Source of the DNA: JBBQLG01 sp038327655
GTDB taxonomy: Bacteria > Bacteroidota > Bacteroidia > Cytophagales > Spirosomataceae
Length of the DNA stretch: 64,000 nt
NCBI GenBank assembly: GCA_038327655.1
Contig: JBBQLG010000008.1
Location: forward strand, 15,732-79,731
Reading direction: 5' to 3'
Part shown: one piece after another, positions 53,086 through 61,731 of the stretch
Numbering within the stretch: position 1 is the first letter of the stretch
Layout of the letters: every line of letters starts with the position of its first letter
Notes under the pieces: generated by a model
What the model was told of the DNA's origin: nothing
Database searches by the model: none
What the model saw: only the letters and a program-made list of their open reading frames with translations
Program-made: the position numbers and the translations under genes

Positions 53086-53116
53086 TTGGCAACCTGCCAC
53101 CGTAGCCGTACTTTTG
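53086..53116 (+). promoter_or_regulatory. Promoter of gcvT
   Basis: TTG (53086-53088), 20-base spacer, TACTTTTG (53109-53116): a full match to the Bacteroidota consensus, 19 bases before the ATG at 53135. It excludes the TTG at 53114 as start. Confidence 0.65.
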
Positions 53117-53134
53117 CCGGATAACTTCCCGATA

Positions 53135-54226
53135 ATGACCCTCAAACGCGTTCCCCTTCATTCTATTCACGAACAGTCCGGTGCCAAAATCGTCCCGTTT
53201 GCGGGGTACGAGATGCCCGTTCGCTATACCTCCGATCTGGATGAACACAATACCGTTCGCAATAGTGTGGGCGTATTCGACGTCTCGCACATGGGTGAAT
53301 TTATGCTCAAAGGCGCGGGTGCCCTCGACCTTATTCAGCGCGTATCGGCCAACGATGCCAGTACGCTTTTCGATGGTAAAGTGCAGTATAGCTACCTGCC
53401 CAACGAACAGGGGGGCGTGGTGGATGATTTGCTCGTGTATCAGATCAGCCCGGTCGAATACATGCTGGTCGTGAATGCCTCGAACGTTGAAAAAGACTGG
53501 AACTGGATTGCGCAGTACAACACCGGCGACGATGTAGAAATGATTAACATCTCCGACGATATGTGTTTGTTTGCCGTGCAGGGTCCGCTGGCGGCTCAGG
53601 CCATGCAGCCGCTCACTCCGGCCCCGCTCGATCTGATGAATTACTACACCTTCGAGAAAACGGACTTTGCCGGGTACGCCAACGTCATTGTGTCGGCTAC
53701 GGGCTACACCGGGGCGGGTGGTTTCGAGATTTACGTGTCGAACCATCAGGCCGAGGGCGTCTGGAATGCGATCATGGAAGCCGGAAAACCGTTCGGCATC
53801 AAGCCCATCGGTCTCGGTGCCCGCGACACGCTGCGGCTCGAAATGGGCTATAACCTCTACGGCAACGACATCACCGACGAAACCTCGCCCATCGAAGCGG
53901 GTCTGGGCTGGGTTACCAAATTCACGCATTCCTTCACCAACGCCGACGCCCTGAAACAGCAGAAAGATGCTGGTGTTTCGCGTAAATTAGTCGGCTTTGA
54001 GATGATTGACCGGGGCATTCCCCGCAGCCATTACCCCCTCTGCGATGCCGACGGAAACCCCATCGGCGAGGTAACGTCGGGTACGCAGTCGCCCACACTG
54101 AGCAAAGGCATCGGGATGGGTTACGTTGATGCCGCGTTCAGTAAACCCGGTACCGAAATTTTTGTAACCGTCCGCGACAAACGGCTGAAAGCGCAGGTCG
54201 TGAAAATGCCCTTTGTAAAGAAGTGA
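53135..54226 (+). CDS. gcvT: Aminomethyltransferase (glycine cleavage T protein)
   Basis: 363 residues. It transfers the methylene group of the H-protein aminomethyl-lipoyl arm to tetrahydrofolate. Signatures are GVFDVSHMGEF, VDDLLVYQI, TGYTGAGGFEIYV, and GLGARDTLRLEMGYNLYGND with the catalytic Asp, then the C-terminal barrel GEVTSGTQSPTLSKGIGMGY. The ATG at 53135 is set by the promoter position. No gcvH or gcvP is adjacent. With glyA at 21 kb it feeds the one-carbon pool. Confidence 0.96.
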   Translation: MTLKRVPLHSIHEQSGAKIVPFAGYEMPVRYTSDLDEHNTVRNSVGVFDVSHMGEFMLKGAGALDLIQRVSANDASTLFDGKVQYSYLPNEQGGVVDDLLVYQISPVEYMLVVNASNVEKDWNWIAQYNTGDDVEMINISDDMCLFAVQGPLAAQAMQPLTPAPLDLMNYYTFEKTDFAGYANVIVSATGYTGAGGFEIYVSNHQAEGVWNAIMEAGKPFGIKPIGLGARDTLRLEMGYNLYGNDITDETSPIEAGLGWVTKFTHSFTNADALKQQKDAGVSRKLVGFEMIDRGIPRSHYPLCDADGNPIGEVTSGTQSPTLSKGIGMGYVDAAFSKPGTEIFVTVRDKRLKAQVVKMPFVKK

Positions 54227-54227
54227 T

Positions 54228-54332
54228 AAGTAGTAAGTTAGTAAGGGGTAAGGGCTTGATTTGGCCAAAATTTACCCCTTACCACCGCTCAAACGAGCAC
54301 TTTACTCCTTACCACTTTACTCCTTACTACTT
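54228..54332 (+). repeat. Nested stuttering inverted repeats between gcvT and comB
   Basis: Outer arms AAGTAGTAAG (54228-54237) and CTTACTACTT (54323-54332), and an inner hairpin GTAAGGGGTAA (54241-54251) with TTACCCCTTAC (54272-54282). Further TTACTCCTTACC-like repeats fill the rest. It begins two bases after the gcvT stop and ends five bases before the comB ATG. Confidence 0.7.
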
Positions 54333-54337
54333 TTTGA

Positions 54338-55045
54338 ATGAAACAATTAGACGTTTGCTTAACGCCCGATCTGCTGCACCTGCACTCGGTTGAGAATACG
54401 ATTGTGGTGGTGGCAGATATATTTCGGGCTACTTCCTGCATGGTCACAGCCTTTGCCCACGGCGTGAATTCCATCATCCCCGTAGCGACGGTGGAAGAGT
54501 GCCGTCAGCTACAGGGCCGGGGATACCTCGGTGCCGCCGAACGCAATGCGCAGACCGTAGAGGGTTTTGAACTGGATAATTCGCCGTTCAGCTACATGGA
54601 CGACAGCCTGATTGGCGCGAACATTGCCATGACCACAACCAACGGTACCTTAGCCATTACCCGGTCGCGGCAGGCTGTAAAAGTGCTGGTGGGGGCATTC
54701 CTGAACTTAGAGGCCATCACGCGCTACCTCCGCACGCAGCAGTACGATGTGCTGGTGCTTTGTGCAGGCTGGAAGGGGCGGGTAAACCTCGAAGATACGC
54801 TCTTTGCCGGGGCCATTGCCGAGCGGCTCAAAGAGGACTACATCCTCCACGAAGACAGCGCATTGATGGCACAGCGGCTGTACAACCAGGCCGAACGGAA
54901 CATGCTGAGTTATCTGGCTACCTCGTCGCACATCCGCCGGTTGCAGCGGCTGGGTATTCAAAAAGACATTGCCTATTGCCTGCAAACCGACCTCTACGAT
55001 GTGGTTCCGGTGCTGCGCGGCAGTGCGTTGGTTGTCAGTGCTTAG
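54338..55045 (+). CDS. comB: 2-phosphosulfolactate phosphatase-family protein (ComB)
   Basis: 235 residues. Family blocks are VENTIVVVADIFRATSCMVT with the Asp/Arg/Ser/Thr active-site region, LGAAERNAQTVEGFELDNSP, and MTTTNGTLAI, followed by LCAGWKGRVNLEDTLFAGA. In methanogens ComB makes sulfolactate on the path to coenzyme M. Bacteroidota lack coenzyme M, so here it probably serves sulfonate or another acid-phosphate metabolism. The symbol reflects family only. It follows gcvT on the same strand, separated by nested hairpins. Confidence 0.86.
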   Translation: MKQLDVCLTPDLLHLHSVENTIVVVADIFRATSCMVTAFAHGVNSIIPVATVEECRQLQGRGYLGAAERNAQTVEGFELDNSPFSYMDDSLIGANIAMTTTNGTLAITRSRQAVKVLVGAFLNLEAITRYLRTQQYDVLVLCAGWKGRVNLEDTLFAGAIAERLKEDYILHEDSALMAQRLYNQAERNMLSYLATSSHIRRLQRLGIQKDIAYCLQTDLYDVVPVLRGSALVVSA

Positions 55046-55047
55046 TA

Positions 55048-55107
55048 GTTTATAGTTTGTGGTTCGTAGTTATCCGGTCAGGCAACTACGAACCACAAAC
55101 TATAAAC
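55048..55107. terminator. Perfect palindrome between convergent comB and tolC
   Basis: A 24-bp perfect inverted repeat (55048-55071 with 55084-55107), 12-base loop. It begins two bases after the comB stop and ends two bases before the tolC stop. The arms are stuttering TAGTTTGTGGTTCGTAGTT words. No T-run follows, so termination is inferred from place. Confidence 0.7.
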
Positions 55108-55109
55108 GG

Positions 55110-56426
55110 TTATTCACTAATCAACGACTCGCCCGACAGGCGTCTCAGTTCCAGTTGGTTCAGCAGCAACTGGTATTGGAAATTTAACCGACCCAGTTCG
55201 GCCTGTTCAACGCCGGTTTCGGCACTCTCCAGTTCTACCGGGGTGATGACCCCGTTGCGGAGCCGGGCGTTGGCAATTTCCAGGGCTTTGCGGGATTGCA
55301 GCACCTGCGTTTCAAGGTTTTGCAGCCGGGTCTGATTGCTGCGAATGTCGGCGTTCAGCAGGGCTAAACTTTGCCGAAGCTGGGCATTGGCCGTCTCGAC
55401 CCCGTAGCGGCTGGCGTTCAGGTTCAGTTGTGCCACCTGATTTTGGAGCGAATACCGCTTGCCCGAATAAATGGGGACGCTCAGGGCCACACCCGCCGTA
55501 ACGTTAAACTTCGGCGTATTGATGTTGGGCAGGTAACCATTCTTGAAACCGGCCGACCCCGTAAAGCCCAGCGACGGGCGGTTGTTCAGATCCTGCGCCA
55601 GAATATCCGTCTCGGCCGACCGAACCCGTTCCTGCGCCAGCAACAAATCTTTATTGCCCGCTATTGCCCCCTGCAACTGCGTGTCGACCACGAACGGTTG
55701 CAGGGCCGTATCGAACTGAGAAACCACCGTTCCACTGATGGGATTGGGGTTATTGGTCAGATACGTCAACACGGCCAGTTGACGTTCCAGCAAATTCTGC
55801 TGCTCAATTTTGGCGTTGATGGCCGTTTTAACCCGTACTTCCTGCGTCAACACGTCGAAGAGCAGGGCATCACCATTCCTCAGCCGGTCGTTCAGGATTT
55901 TAACGTTGGCTCCGGCCGTCTTGATCACCGAATCCTGTACGCTGATGCTCTTCTGTAAAAAGCCAACACCGTAGTAAGCAGCCGCCACCTGATAGCTCAG
56001 CGTTTGCCGGGTAATGTCGAGGCTTCGTTTCTGCACCGATACGGCATCCTGCGCCTGCCGGATGGCCAGCCCGGTGCGGCCCCAGTCGTAGATGGACTGA
56101 CCGACGGATACATTGGCATTGACGTTGTGGTTCGGCTGGAAGGCCAGTGTCTGATCGTTCCCATTGATGGGGATGGTTGCCTTGCTCACCGGGTCAACGT
56201 AGAGGTACTGCGCGTTGCCGGTTACGTTGGGTTTTAAGGCTGTGCGGGCAATGTCGGCCCGCAGGTCACCCGCTTTAATCAGTTCCTGCTGTTGCTTTAA
56301 CTGCGGGAAATTTGCGTTGGCCTGCTGAATCAGGGTCCGCAACTCGTCGGGGAGCTGCGTGGGTTGCTGCGCCAGCGTAACAGCGGCCGTCAGCAGAGTG
56401 AGTATCGTTGTGTAAATGCGTTTCAT
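55110..56426 (-). CDS. TolC-family outer-membrane efflux protein
   Basis: 438 residues. A signal peptide ending VTLAQ precedes two internally similar OEP halves of coiled-coil helices and barrel strands (for example SVGQSIYDWGRTGLAIRQAQ and LNADIRSNQTRLQNLETQVL). It forms the outer-membrane channel of a tripartite pump. It lies last in the emrA-emrB-tolC operon, 83 bases after emrB, and so probably serves that pump. Confidence 0.92.
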   Translation of the reverse strand: MKRIYTTILTLLTAAVTLAQQPTQLPDELRTLIQQANANFPQLKQQQELIKAGDLRADIARTALKPNVTGNAQYLYVDPVSKATIPINGNDQTLAFQPNHNVNANVSVGQSIYDWGRTGLAIRQAQDAVSVQKRSLDITRQTLSYQVAAAYYGVGFLQKSISVQDSVIKTAGANVKILNDRLRNGDALLFDVLTQEVRVKTAINAKIEQQNLLERQLAVLTYLTNNPNPISGTVVSQFDTALQPFVVDTQLQGAIAGNKDLLLAQERVRSAETDILAQDLNNRPSLGFTGSAGFKNGYLPNINTPKFNVTAGVALSVPIYSGKRYSLQNQVAQLNLNASRYGVETANAQLRQSLALLNADIRSNQTRLQNLETQVLQSRKALEIANARLRNGVITPVELESAETGVEQAELGRLNFQYQLLLNQLELRRLSGESLISE

Positions 56427-56509
56427 GATTTAGTCGTTAGTAGGCAGCGGGCAGGGGTTAGTAATGCGTACCGGATAAACACGATCCGGTACCTGTTAAC
56501 CACCGTTCG

Positions 56510-58090
56510 CTAATGGGCTGCTTCGGCGGCTGCTTTGGCCGTAGCAGGGTCCATTTTTTTGTTTTGTAATAAAAATAGGAGCGGAAAGGTGAATACGAAA
56601 AATAGACCGGCCAGCCGGAATGTATCCAGGTAAGCAATCAGCAAAGCCTGTTTCTGAATAATCAGATCTACATTTCTGTAAGCAGCCGTAACCGCATCGA
56701 GGGCGTTCACTCCCTTGGCCGCCAAACCCTGACTGATAGCCGACAGGCGGTCGGCCAGCAATGGATTGTCGGGGGTAATGTTCGTGATCAGATCACCCCG
56801 GTGCATGGCCGTACGCTGCGTCACGTAGGTGTTGGTGATGGCCACGCCGAAAGCTCCGCCGAGTTGCCGCATCATGTTGGTAACGGCAATACCCGTAGGC
56901 AGTTGGCCGGGAGTCAGCGTCGACACCGACGTATTGATAAGCGGCACATTCACCAGGGCCAGGCCCACCCCCCGGATCAACAAGGCCCGCACAAAGTAGC
57001 CATCGCTCGTTTCGGCATTGTAGGTTGACATAACGAAGCAAAAAAGCGCGAAGAAGAAGTAGCCGCCCATAACGACGTATCGGGCCGACACCCCCTTGGA
57101 GAGCAGTCGCCCCACCAGCGGAAAGCAGACGGCCGCGATGGCTCCCCCCGGAATCAGGAGTTGCCCCGTTTCGGTAGCCGTTAGCCCGACTACGCGCTGC
57201 ACATACAGCGGATACAGCAGCACCGACGTGAACAGGCCGTAGCCCACTACCAGCAGCAAAATGGAGCCAAGGGCCAGATTTCGATTTTTCAGCACCCGCA
57301 AGTCAAGTACAGGGGATTTGGTGGCCCGTAGTTCCCACCAGATAAACATCGGAATGGCAAAAACGGCTGCTGCGGTCAGGTAACGGATAGTCTGATCGTC
57401 GAACCAGTCGTCGGCTTCGCCCCGCTCCAGCACGTACTGCAGACTGCCGATACCAACGGCCAGCAGCATGATACCCGTCCAGTCGATCTGAATTTGCCGT
57501 CGGTCGATGTTGAACTCATCCTCCTTTTTATCGATGTAGTTGACGCTCAGGAAAACCGCCAGCGCACCCACCGGAATGTTGATAAAGAACATCCAGCTCC
57601 AGTGGTAATTGTCGATAATGAAGCCGCCCAGCGTGGGACCAAACGTGGGTCCCAGCACGATACCCAAACCAAACAGGGCCGAGGCCGTAGCCCGCTGATT
57701 GGGCGGAAAGGCATCGAACAAAAGACCCTGTGAAGTCGACAGCAGGGCACCACCCCCTACGCCCTGCAAAAATCGGAAGGCCACCAGCGTCCACAAATCC
57801 GTCGAAATGCCACAGCCGTACGAGGCCAGGGTAAACAGAATAATCGACGCGATATAATAGTTTTTGCGGCCAAAATATTTCTGCAAAAAGCTCGTCATCG
57901 GAATGATGATTACGTTGGCAATGCCGTAGGCCGTTACCACCCACGCTACGTCGTCGATGGTAGCACCGAGGTTGCCGGCAATATCAGTCAGACCGACGTT
58001 GACAATCGAGGTGTCGATCAGTTCCATGATAGCGGCTGAAATAGCCGTAATCACCACGATCCAGCGCTTAAAACCAACTGCTTCTGCCAT
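56510..58090 (-). CDS. emrB: DHA2-family drug:H+ antiporter, EmrB/QacA type
   Basis: 526 residues with 14 predicted membrane helices. The N-terminal motif D1 region reads IMELIDTSIVNVGLTDIAG. Motif A is near LQKYFGRKNYYI. Motif C (GLGIVLGPTFGPTLGG) marks antiporters. A charged loop KKEDEFNIDRRQIQID lies between the halves. It exports hydrophobic drugs or acids using the proton gradient, with EmrA-like and TolC-like partners from the flanking genes, 29 and 83 bases away. Confidence 0.94.
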   Translation of the reverse strand: MAEAVGFKRWIVVITAISAAIMELIDTSIVNVGLTDIAGNLGATIDDVAWVVTAYGIANVIIIPMTSFLQKYFGRKNYYIASIILFTLASYGCGISTDLWTLVAFRFLQGVGGGALLSTSQGLLFDAFPPNQRATASALFGLGIVLGPTFGPTLGGFIIDNYHWSWMFFINIPVGALAVFLSVNYIDKKEDEFNIDRRQIQIDWTGIMLLAVGIGSLQYVLERGEADDWFDDQTIRYLTAAAVFAIPMFIWWELRATKSPVLDLRVLKNRNLALGSILLLVVGYGLFTSVLLYPLYVQRVVGLTATETGQLLIPGGAIAAVCFPLVGRLLSKGVSARYVVMGGYFFFALFCFVMSTYNAETSDGYFVRALLIRGVGLALVNVPLINTSVSTLTPGQLPTGIAVTNMMRQLGGAFGVAITNTYVTQRTAMHRGDLITNITPDNPLLADRLSAISQGLAAKGVNALDAVTAAYRNVDLIIQKQALLIAYLDTFRLAGLFFVFTFPLLFLLQNKKMDPATAKAAAEAAH

Positions 58091-58119
58091 GATAGTAAAC
58101 AGATAAGAATGCGTGACTA

Positions 58120-59244
58120 CTAACGGGCACTGGTCGCCTTGTCACCAGCTGGCTGGCCGCCATCGACCCGCACGGCCACATCCAAACTCAGGCCGGCCCG
58201 CAGTTCATTTTTGTAGCGTTCGGGGTGCAGGATGTCGATTTTCACCGGCACCCGCTGCGTAATTTTAACGAAGTTGCCCGACGCATTGTCGGCAGGAAGC
58301 AGAGCCGATTTGGCCCCCGTCGATTCGGCCAGCGAGGCCACCCGGCCTTCGATTTTAACGTCGGGGTAGGCATCCATCTTAATCTCGACGGACTGGCCCA
58401 CGCGCATCTTTTTCAACTGCGTTTCCTTAAAATTCGCAATTACCCAGAATGTCGAGTCGTTGGTGATGGTAAACAGGTTTTGGCCGGGCTGCACGTACTG
58501 GCCCACAACCACGTTTTTACGGCCAATCTTACCGTCGATGGGAGCCGTCAGATTCGCGTAGCCAATACGAAGTTTGGCGTTGTCGATGGCGGCCTGCTTC
58601 ACGTTGAGCACCGCCTGAAACTTTTCGATGTTGGCCTGCGCCCGCTGAATGGCGGCCTGTGCCACGGCCCGCGCCGATTTGGCCACCGTAATCTGGTCGG
58701 TGCTGGCCTGGTACTGCCGCGACTGCACCTCAACATTGCTGCGCGAGTCTTCGAGTTGTTTTTCGGTTACCGACTGTGCCTGATACAGGTTCTGGTCGCG
58801 TTTGAGGTCCGTCTGAGCCTTGCTGCGCCGGGAGTCCTGCACGGCTGCATTGGCCTCGGCTACGTGCAGACTGGCCCCCACGTTACGCACGTTAGCCTGG
58901 GCGGTGGCCAGGTCGGCACGGGCGGTCTGAATATCGGCCACCGTCTGCTGATAGTCGGCCTGAACCTGCTGCAGGGCGACATCGTATTCCTGCGGGTCGA
59001 CGGTGACGAGTACCTGTCCTTTTTTAACAGTTGCGTAATCTTCGACGTTTACCGACTTAACGTAGCCCGCTACCCGCGCCAATACCGGAGCCGAGTTGGC
59101 GTCGATCTGGGCATTGTCGGTCGTTTCGTTGGCCTGACCATACTGATAGGCTTTAAACGCGTAAAAAGCTCCCACTACGATGCCAATGAGCAGCAGGATG
59201 CGGGGCAGGTAGGTTTTGATGGGAGATGCCTGTTCGGTTGCCAT
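58120..59244 (-). CDS. emrA: Membrane-fusion protein, EmrA/HlyD type
   Basis: 374 residues. One membrane anchor (IKTYLPRILLLIGIVVGAFY), a lipoyl/barrel-sandwich domain (TTDNAQIDANSAPVLARVAG and the second half LTAPIDGKIGRKNVVVGQYV), a long coiled-coil hairpin (about 110-215), and a beta-barrel domain. It links EmrB to the TolC channel. The ATG at 59244 (MATEQASP) is preferred; the frame from 59328 would run through the operator. It is controlled by the promoter and MarR-like sites at 59302-59366. Confidence 0.93.
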   Translation of the reverse strand: MATEQASPIKTYLPRILLLIGIVVGAFYAFKAYQYGQANETTDNAQIDANSAPVLARVAGYVKSVNVEDYATVKKGQVLVTVDPQEYDVALQQVQADYQQTVADIQTARADLATAQANVRNVGASLHVAEANAAVQDSRRSKAQTDLKRDQNLYQAQSVTEKQLEDSRSNVEVQSRQYQASTDQITVAKSARAVAQAAIQRAQANIEKFQAVLNVKQAAIDNAKLRIGYANLTAPIDGKIGRKNVVVGQYVQPGQNLFTITNDSTFWVIANFKETQLKKMRVGQSVEIKMDAYPDVKIEGRVASLAESTGAKSALLPADNASGNFVKITQRVPVKIDILHPERYKNELRAGLSLDVAVRVDGGQPAGDKATSAR

Positions 59245-59301
59245 AACTTGTACTGTTTGTGAAAAATAAAGCGTTAATACGTGTGCAGAACAAACGCAAT
59301 G

Positions 59302-59316
59302 GTCAACTTGTTTGAC
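59302..59316. promoter_or_regulatory. MarR-type operator half-site pair 1
   Basis: GTCAA-CTTGT-TTGAC is a perfect 5-bp inverted repeat with a five-base centre, lying ten bases downstream of the emrA -7 box. Same consensus as the site at 59352-59366. Confidence 0.6.
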
Positions 59317-59325
59317 TATTACGCG

Positions 59326-59356
59326 CAAAAGTAAACCGAGTTGACTAATAAGTCAA
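59326..59356 (-). promoter_or_regulatory. Promoter of the emrA-emrB-tolC operon
   Basis: Minus strand: TTG (59354-59356), exactly 20 bases, TACTTTTG (59326-59333): full consensus. The -33 element lies inside operator 2 and operator 1 lies just past the start site, an arrangement suited to repression. Confidence 0.65.
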
Positions 59357-59366
59357 GTCAGTTGAC
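59352..59366. promoter_or_regulatory. MarR-type operator half-site pair 2
   Basis: GTCAA-GTCAG-TTGAC, the same GTCAA-N5-TTGAC motif as site 1, 50 bases away (about five helical turns). It overlaps the emrA -33 element and lies beside the TATATTCG box that may drive marR, so it could control both directions. Confidence 0.6.
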
Positions 59367-59422
59367 TATATTCGTACACACTTTTTTTCCAATATATTCT
59401 CGGACTGTTTAACTTCCCGATT

Positions 59423-59908
59423 ATGATCATGGAGGCACCATCTAAAAACTTTGATTACTCCAATTTCGAGCGGATTCGGGAGCGTGCGTTCGGCCGGCTA
59501 TTCTGGCGGATGAAACGGCACTGTGACCTGCAAATCGAGCCAAAACTACACGCATTGGGGTACACAGACTTCAAGCTGAGTTACATGCAGTTTCTGGGGA
59601 GCATTACCGAAGAGGGGGTCACTAACAACGAACTGGCCAAACGGGCAAGCGTGACCAAACAAGCCATGAGTAAAGTGGTCAACCTGCTCGAACGGGAAGG
59701 CTATATCCATACCAAAAAGAATGAAGCCGACTCCCGGTCGAGCATCATCTGCCTCAGCGAACGGGGTAAAGCGCTGTTCGGCGATTTGCAGGACTGTATG
59801 CTGGACGTAAAAGCCCGTTTGTCGGGCGTGGTGGGCGAAGATCGTTGGGAACAAATGATCGACACGATGGTTTTGCTGGTCGAAGATCTCAACAAAAATG
59901 AGTTCTGA
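59423..59908 (+). CDS. MarR-family transcriptional regulator
   Basis: 161 residues with a winged helix: NELAKRASVTKQAMSKVVNL is the recognition helix region, and REGYIHTKKNEADSRSSIIC forms the wing. Helical ends serve dimerisation. It is divergent from emrA, with two identical palindromes between, so it most likely represses the pump and itself and is released by a ligand. An ATG two codons further in is an alternative start. The aldehyde dehydrogenase begins eight bases after its stop. Confidence 0.93.
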   Translation: MIMEAPSKNFDYSNFERIRERAFGRLFWRMKRHCDLQIEPKLHALGYTDFKLSYMQFLGSITEEGVTNNELAKRASVTKQAMSKVVNLLEREGYIHTKKNEADSRSSIICLSERGKALFGDLQDCMLDVKARLSGVVGEDRWEQMIDTMVLLVEDLNKNEF

Positions 59909-59916
59909 CCGACCCC

Positions 59917-61272
59917 ATGACCTTTCCGTCCATTAATCCGTATACTCAGGAAGTTATTCAAACGTACCCGGCCGACGATCAACCGGCAATTGAGCAGAAA
60001 CTACAACGCGCCGACCGGGCTTTTGCCGACTGGTCGGCGTTGCCAGTATCGGTCCGCGTGGGTTTCCTGCACCGGGCGGGTGATTACCTGACGGCTAACA
60101 AAACGCGTTACGGTGCCCTGATTACCGCCGAAATGGGGAAGATTACCGCCGAAGCCGTGGCCGAAATCGAGAAATGTGCGTTGGCCTGCCATTTCTACAC
60201 CGACCACGCCGACGCCTTCCTCGCTGATTTAACCGTTCAGACCGACGCCCGAAAAAGCTTTATCCGTTACGAACCGCTGGGGCCGGTACTGGCCATCATG
60301 CCCTGGAATTTTCCGTTCTGGCAGGTGTTTCGGTTTGCTGCGCCCGCGCTGGTTGCCGGTAATGTGGGCTTGCTGAAACACGCGCCCAACACGTTCGGCT
60401 GTGCGCTGGCCATCGAAGAAGTCTTTCGGAACAGCGGATTTCCCGACGGTGCGTTTCAGGCCCTGCTGGTAGATGTACCCGTCGTAGAAACGTTACTGAA
60501 CGATCAGCGCGTAAAAGCCGTAACCCTCACCGGCAGTGGCCGGGCAGGAGCATCGGTGGCGGCTATTGCGGGCAGTCAGGTCAAAAAATCGGTGCTGGAA
60601 CTGGGCGGGTCCGACGCGCTGATTGTCCTGGCCGACGCCGATATGGCGAAAGCCGCCGAAACCGCCGTGAAATCGCGGATGCAGAACGCTGGTCAGAGTT
60701 GCATTGCCGCCAAGCGATTCATCGTGGAGAAATCGGTAAAAGACCTGTTTACTGATCTGGTACTGCATTACATCCGCGCCATCCGGCCCGGCGACCCCAC
60801 CGACCCGGCTACGACCATGGGACCCGTCGCCCGCCCCGATCTGGCCGATGCCATTGAACGGCAATGCCGGGCGTCGGTGGCGCAGGGAGCCCGCTTGTTG
60901 GCTGGCGGTAAGCGGGACGGCTGCATCATTCAGCCCATGCTACTGGACAATGTTCAGCCGGGCATGGCCGCGTTCGACGAAGAAACGTTCGGGCCGCTGG
61001 CTGTGATTATCGAAGCGACCGACGAAAATGACGCCATCCGGCTGGCCAATCAATCCAATTTCGGGTTAGGCTCGGCGCTGTGGACGCGGGACCTGGAGAA
61101 GGCTGAGCGGCTTGCCCGCCGGATTCAGGCCGGGTCGGTGTTTGTGAACGCGATGATGCGTTCGGATGCGCGGGTGCCCTTCGGGGGTATCAAACAGTCA
61201 GGCTTTGGCCGCGAACTGGCCGATGTTGGCATGCGGGAGTTTATGAACATCAAAACGGTCTGGATGGAGTAA
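59917..61272 (+). CDS. NAD(P)-dependent aldehyde dehydrogenase, succinate-semialdehyde dehydrogenase type
   Basis: 451 residues. Cofactor-binding MPWNFPFWQVFRFAAPALVA, active-site Glu in VLELGGSDALIV, and catalytic Cys in QNAGQSCIAAKRF are all present. The C-terminal MMRSDARVPFGGIKQSGFGR is typical of the short GabD/Sad group. It oxidises succinate semialdehyde or a similar aldehyde. Because it starts eight bases after marR it is probably co-transcribed with it and may handle an aldehyde linked to the efflux substrate, which is inference. Confidence 0.92.
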   Translation: MTFPSINPYTQEVIQTYPADDQPAIEQKLQRADRAFADWSALPVSVRVGFLHRAGDYLTANKTRYGALITAEMGKITAEAVAEIEKCALACHFYTDHADAFLADLTVQTDARKSFIRYEPLGPVLAIMPWNFPFWQVFRFAAPALVAGNVGLLKHAPNTFGCALAIEEVFRNSGFPDGAFQALLVDVPVVETLLNDQRVKAVTLTGSGRAGASVAAIAGSQVKKSVLELGGSDALIVLADADMAKAAETAVKSRMQNAGQSCIAAKRFIVEKSVKDLFTDLVLHYIRAIRPGDPTDPATTMGPVARPDLADAIERQCRASVAQGARLLAGGKRDGCIIQPMLLDNVQPGMAAFDEETFGPLAVIIEATDENDAIRLANQSNFGLGSALWTRDLEKAERLARRIQAGSVFVNAMMRSDARVPFGGIKQSGFGRELADVGMREFMNIKTVWME

Positions 61273-61283
61273 GTTAAAGGGTT

Positions 61284-61342
61284 ATTGGTAGCCATTTATT
61301 ATCATTGGTCGTAACCGGCAATGACAACAAATGGCTGCCAAT
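61284..61342. terminator. Inverted repeat between convergent aldehyde dehydrogenase and SCP2 genes
   Basis: Arms 61284-61307 and 61319-61342 pair at 21 of 24 positions around an 11-base loop. It fills most of the 80-base gap. Confidence 0.6.
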
Positions 61343-61352
61343 GACATTTCGT

Positions 61353-61649
61353 TTAGCTCATCACCTGGCCCATCTTCATGGCCACGCCCATGTCGCCTTT
61401 TACTTTGAGCTTGCCGCCCATAAAGGCCATCATCGGGTTCAGTTCTCCGGAGCCTAGCTTCTCCAGGTTCTCCATGCTGACATGCAGTTCGCAGTCGGCA
61501 TCTTTATCCTCGTTGGACACCACGGCGGGCGACTGTTTGGCATCGATGTAGATAACACCCTGATCGGTAATGAGTTTGGCCGTGGCATTAAGCGAATCGG
61601 CGTGTTCGGCTTTCAATCGGATCTGGTCGGTTAGTTCCTGTAAGGTCAT
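61353..61649 (-). CDS. SCP2 sterol-binding-like domain protein
   Basis: 98 residues matching the small stand-alone SCP2 fold: a first helix (MTLQELTDQIRLKAEHADSL), beta strands (GVIYIDAKQSPAVVSNED, CELHVSMENLEKLGSGELNP), and the C-terminal GGKLKVKGDMGVAMKMGQVM, which lines the lipid pocket. It binds or carries a hydrophobic ligand in the cytosol. The ATG at 61649 gives the usual start; the longer upstream frame crosses the divergent membrane gene and is not credible. Confidence 0.9.
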   Translation of the reverse strand: MTLQELTDQIRLKAEHADSLNATAKLITDQGVIYIDAKQSPAVVSNEDKDADCELHVSMENLEKLGSGELNPMMAFMGGKLKVKGDMGVAMKMGQVMS

Positions 61650-61731
61650 TTGGTCGTAAGTTTGTCCATGTTTCGGGGTAAAACTATTGCTATTCCGGAA
61701 GGTTTCATAAATCAGTTTCTTCCCTCCGCCC

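Noticed and set aside
58225..59262. 345-residue open frame on the plus strand
   Set aside because: Antisense shadow of emrA. It crosses the mapped emrA start and has no recognisable domain.
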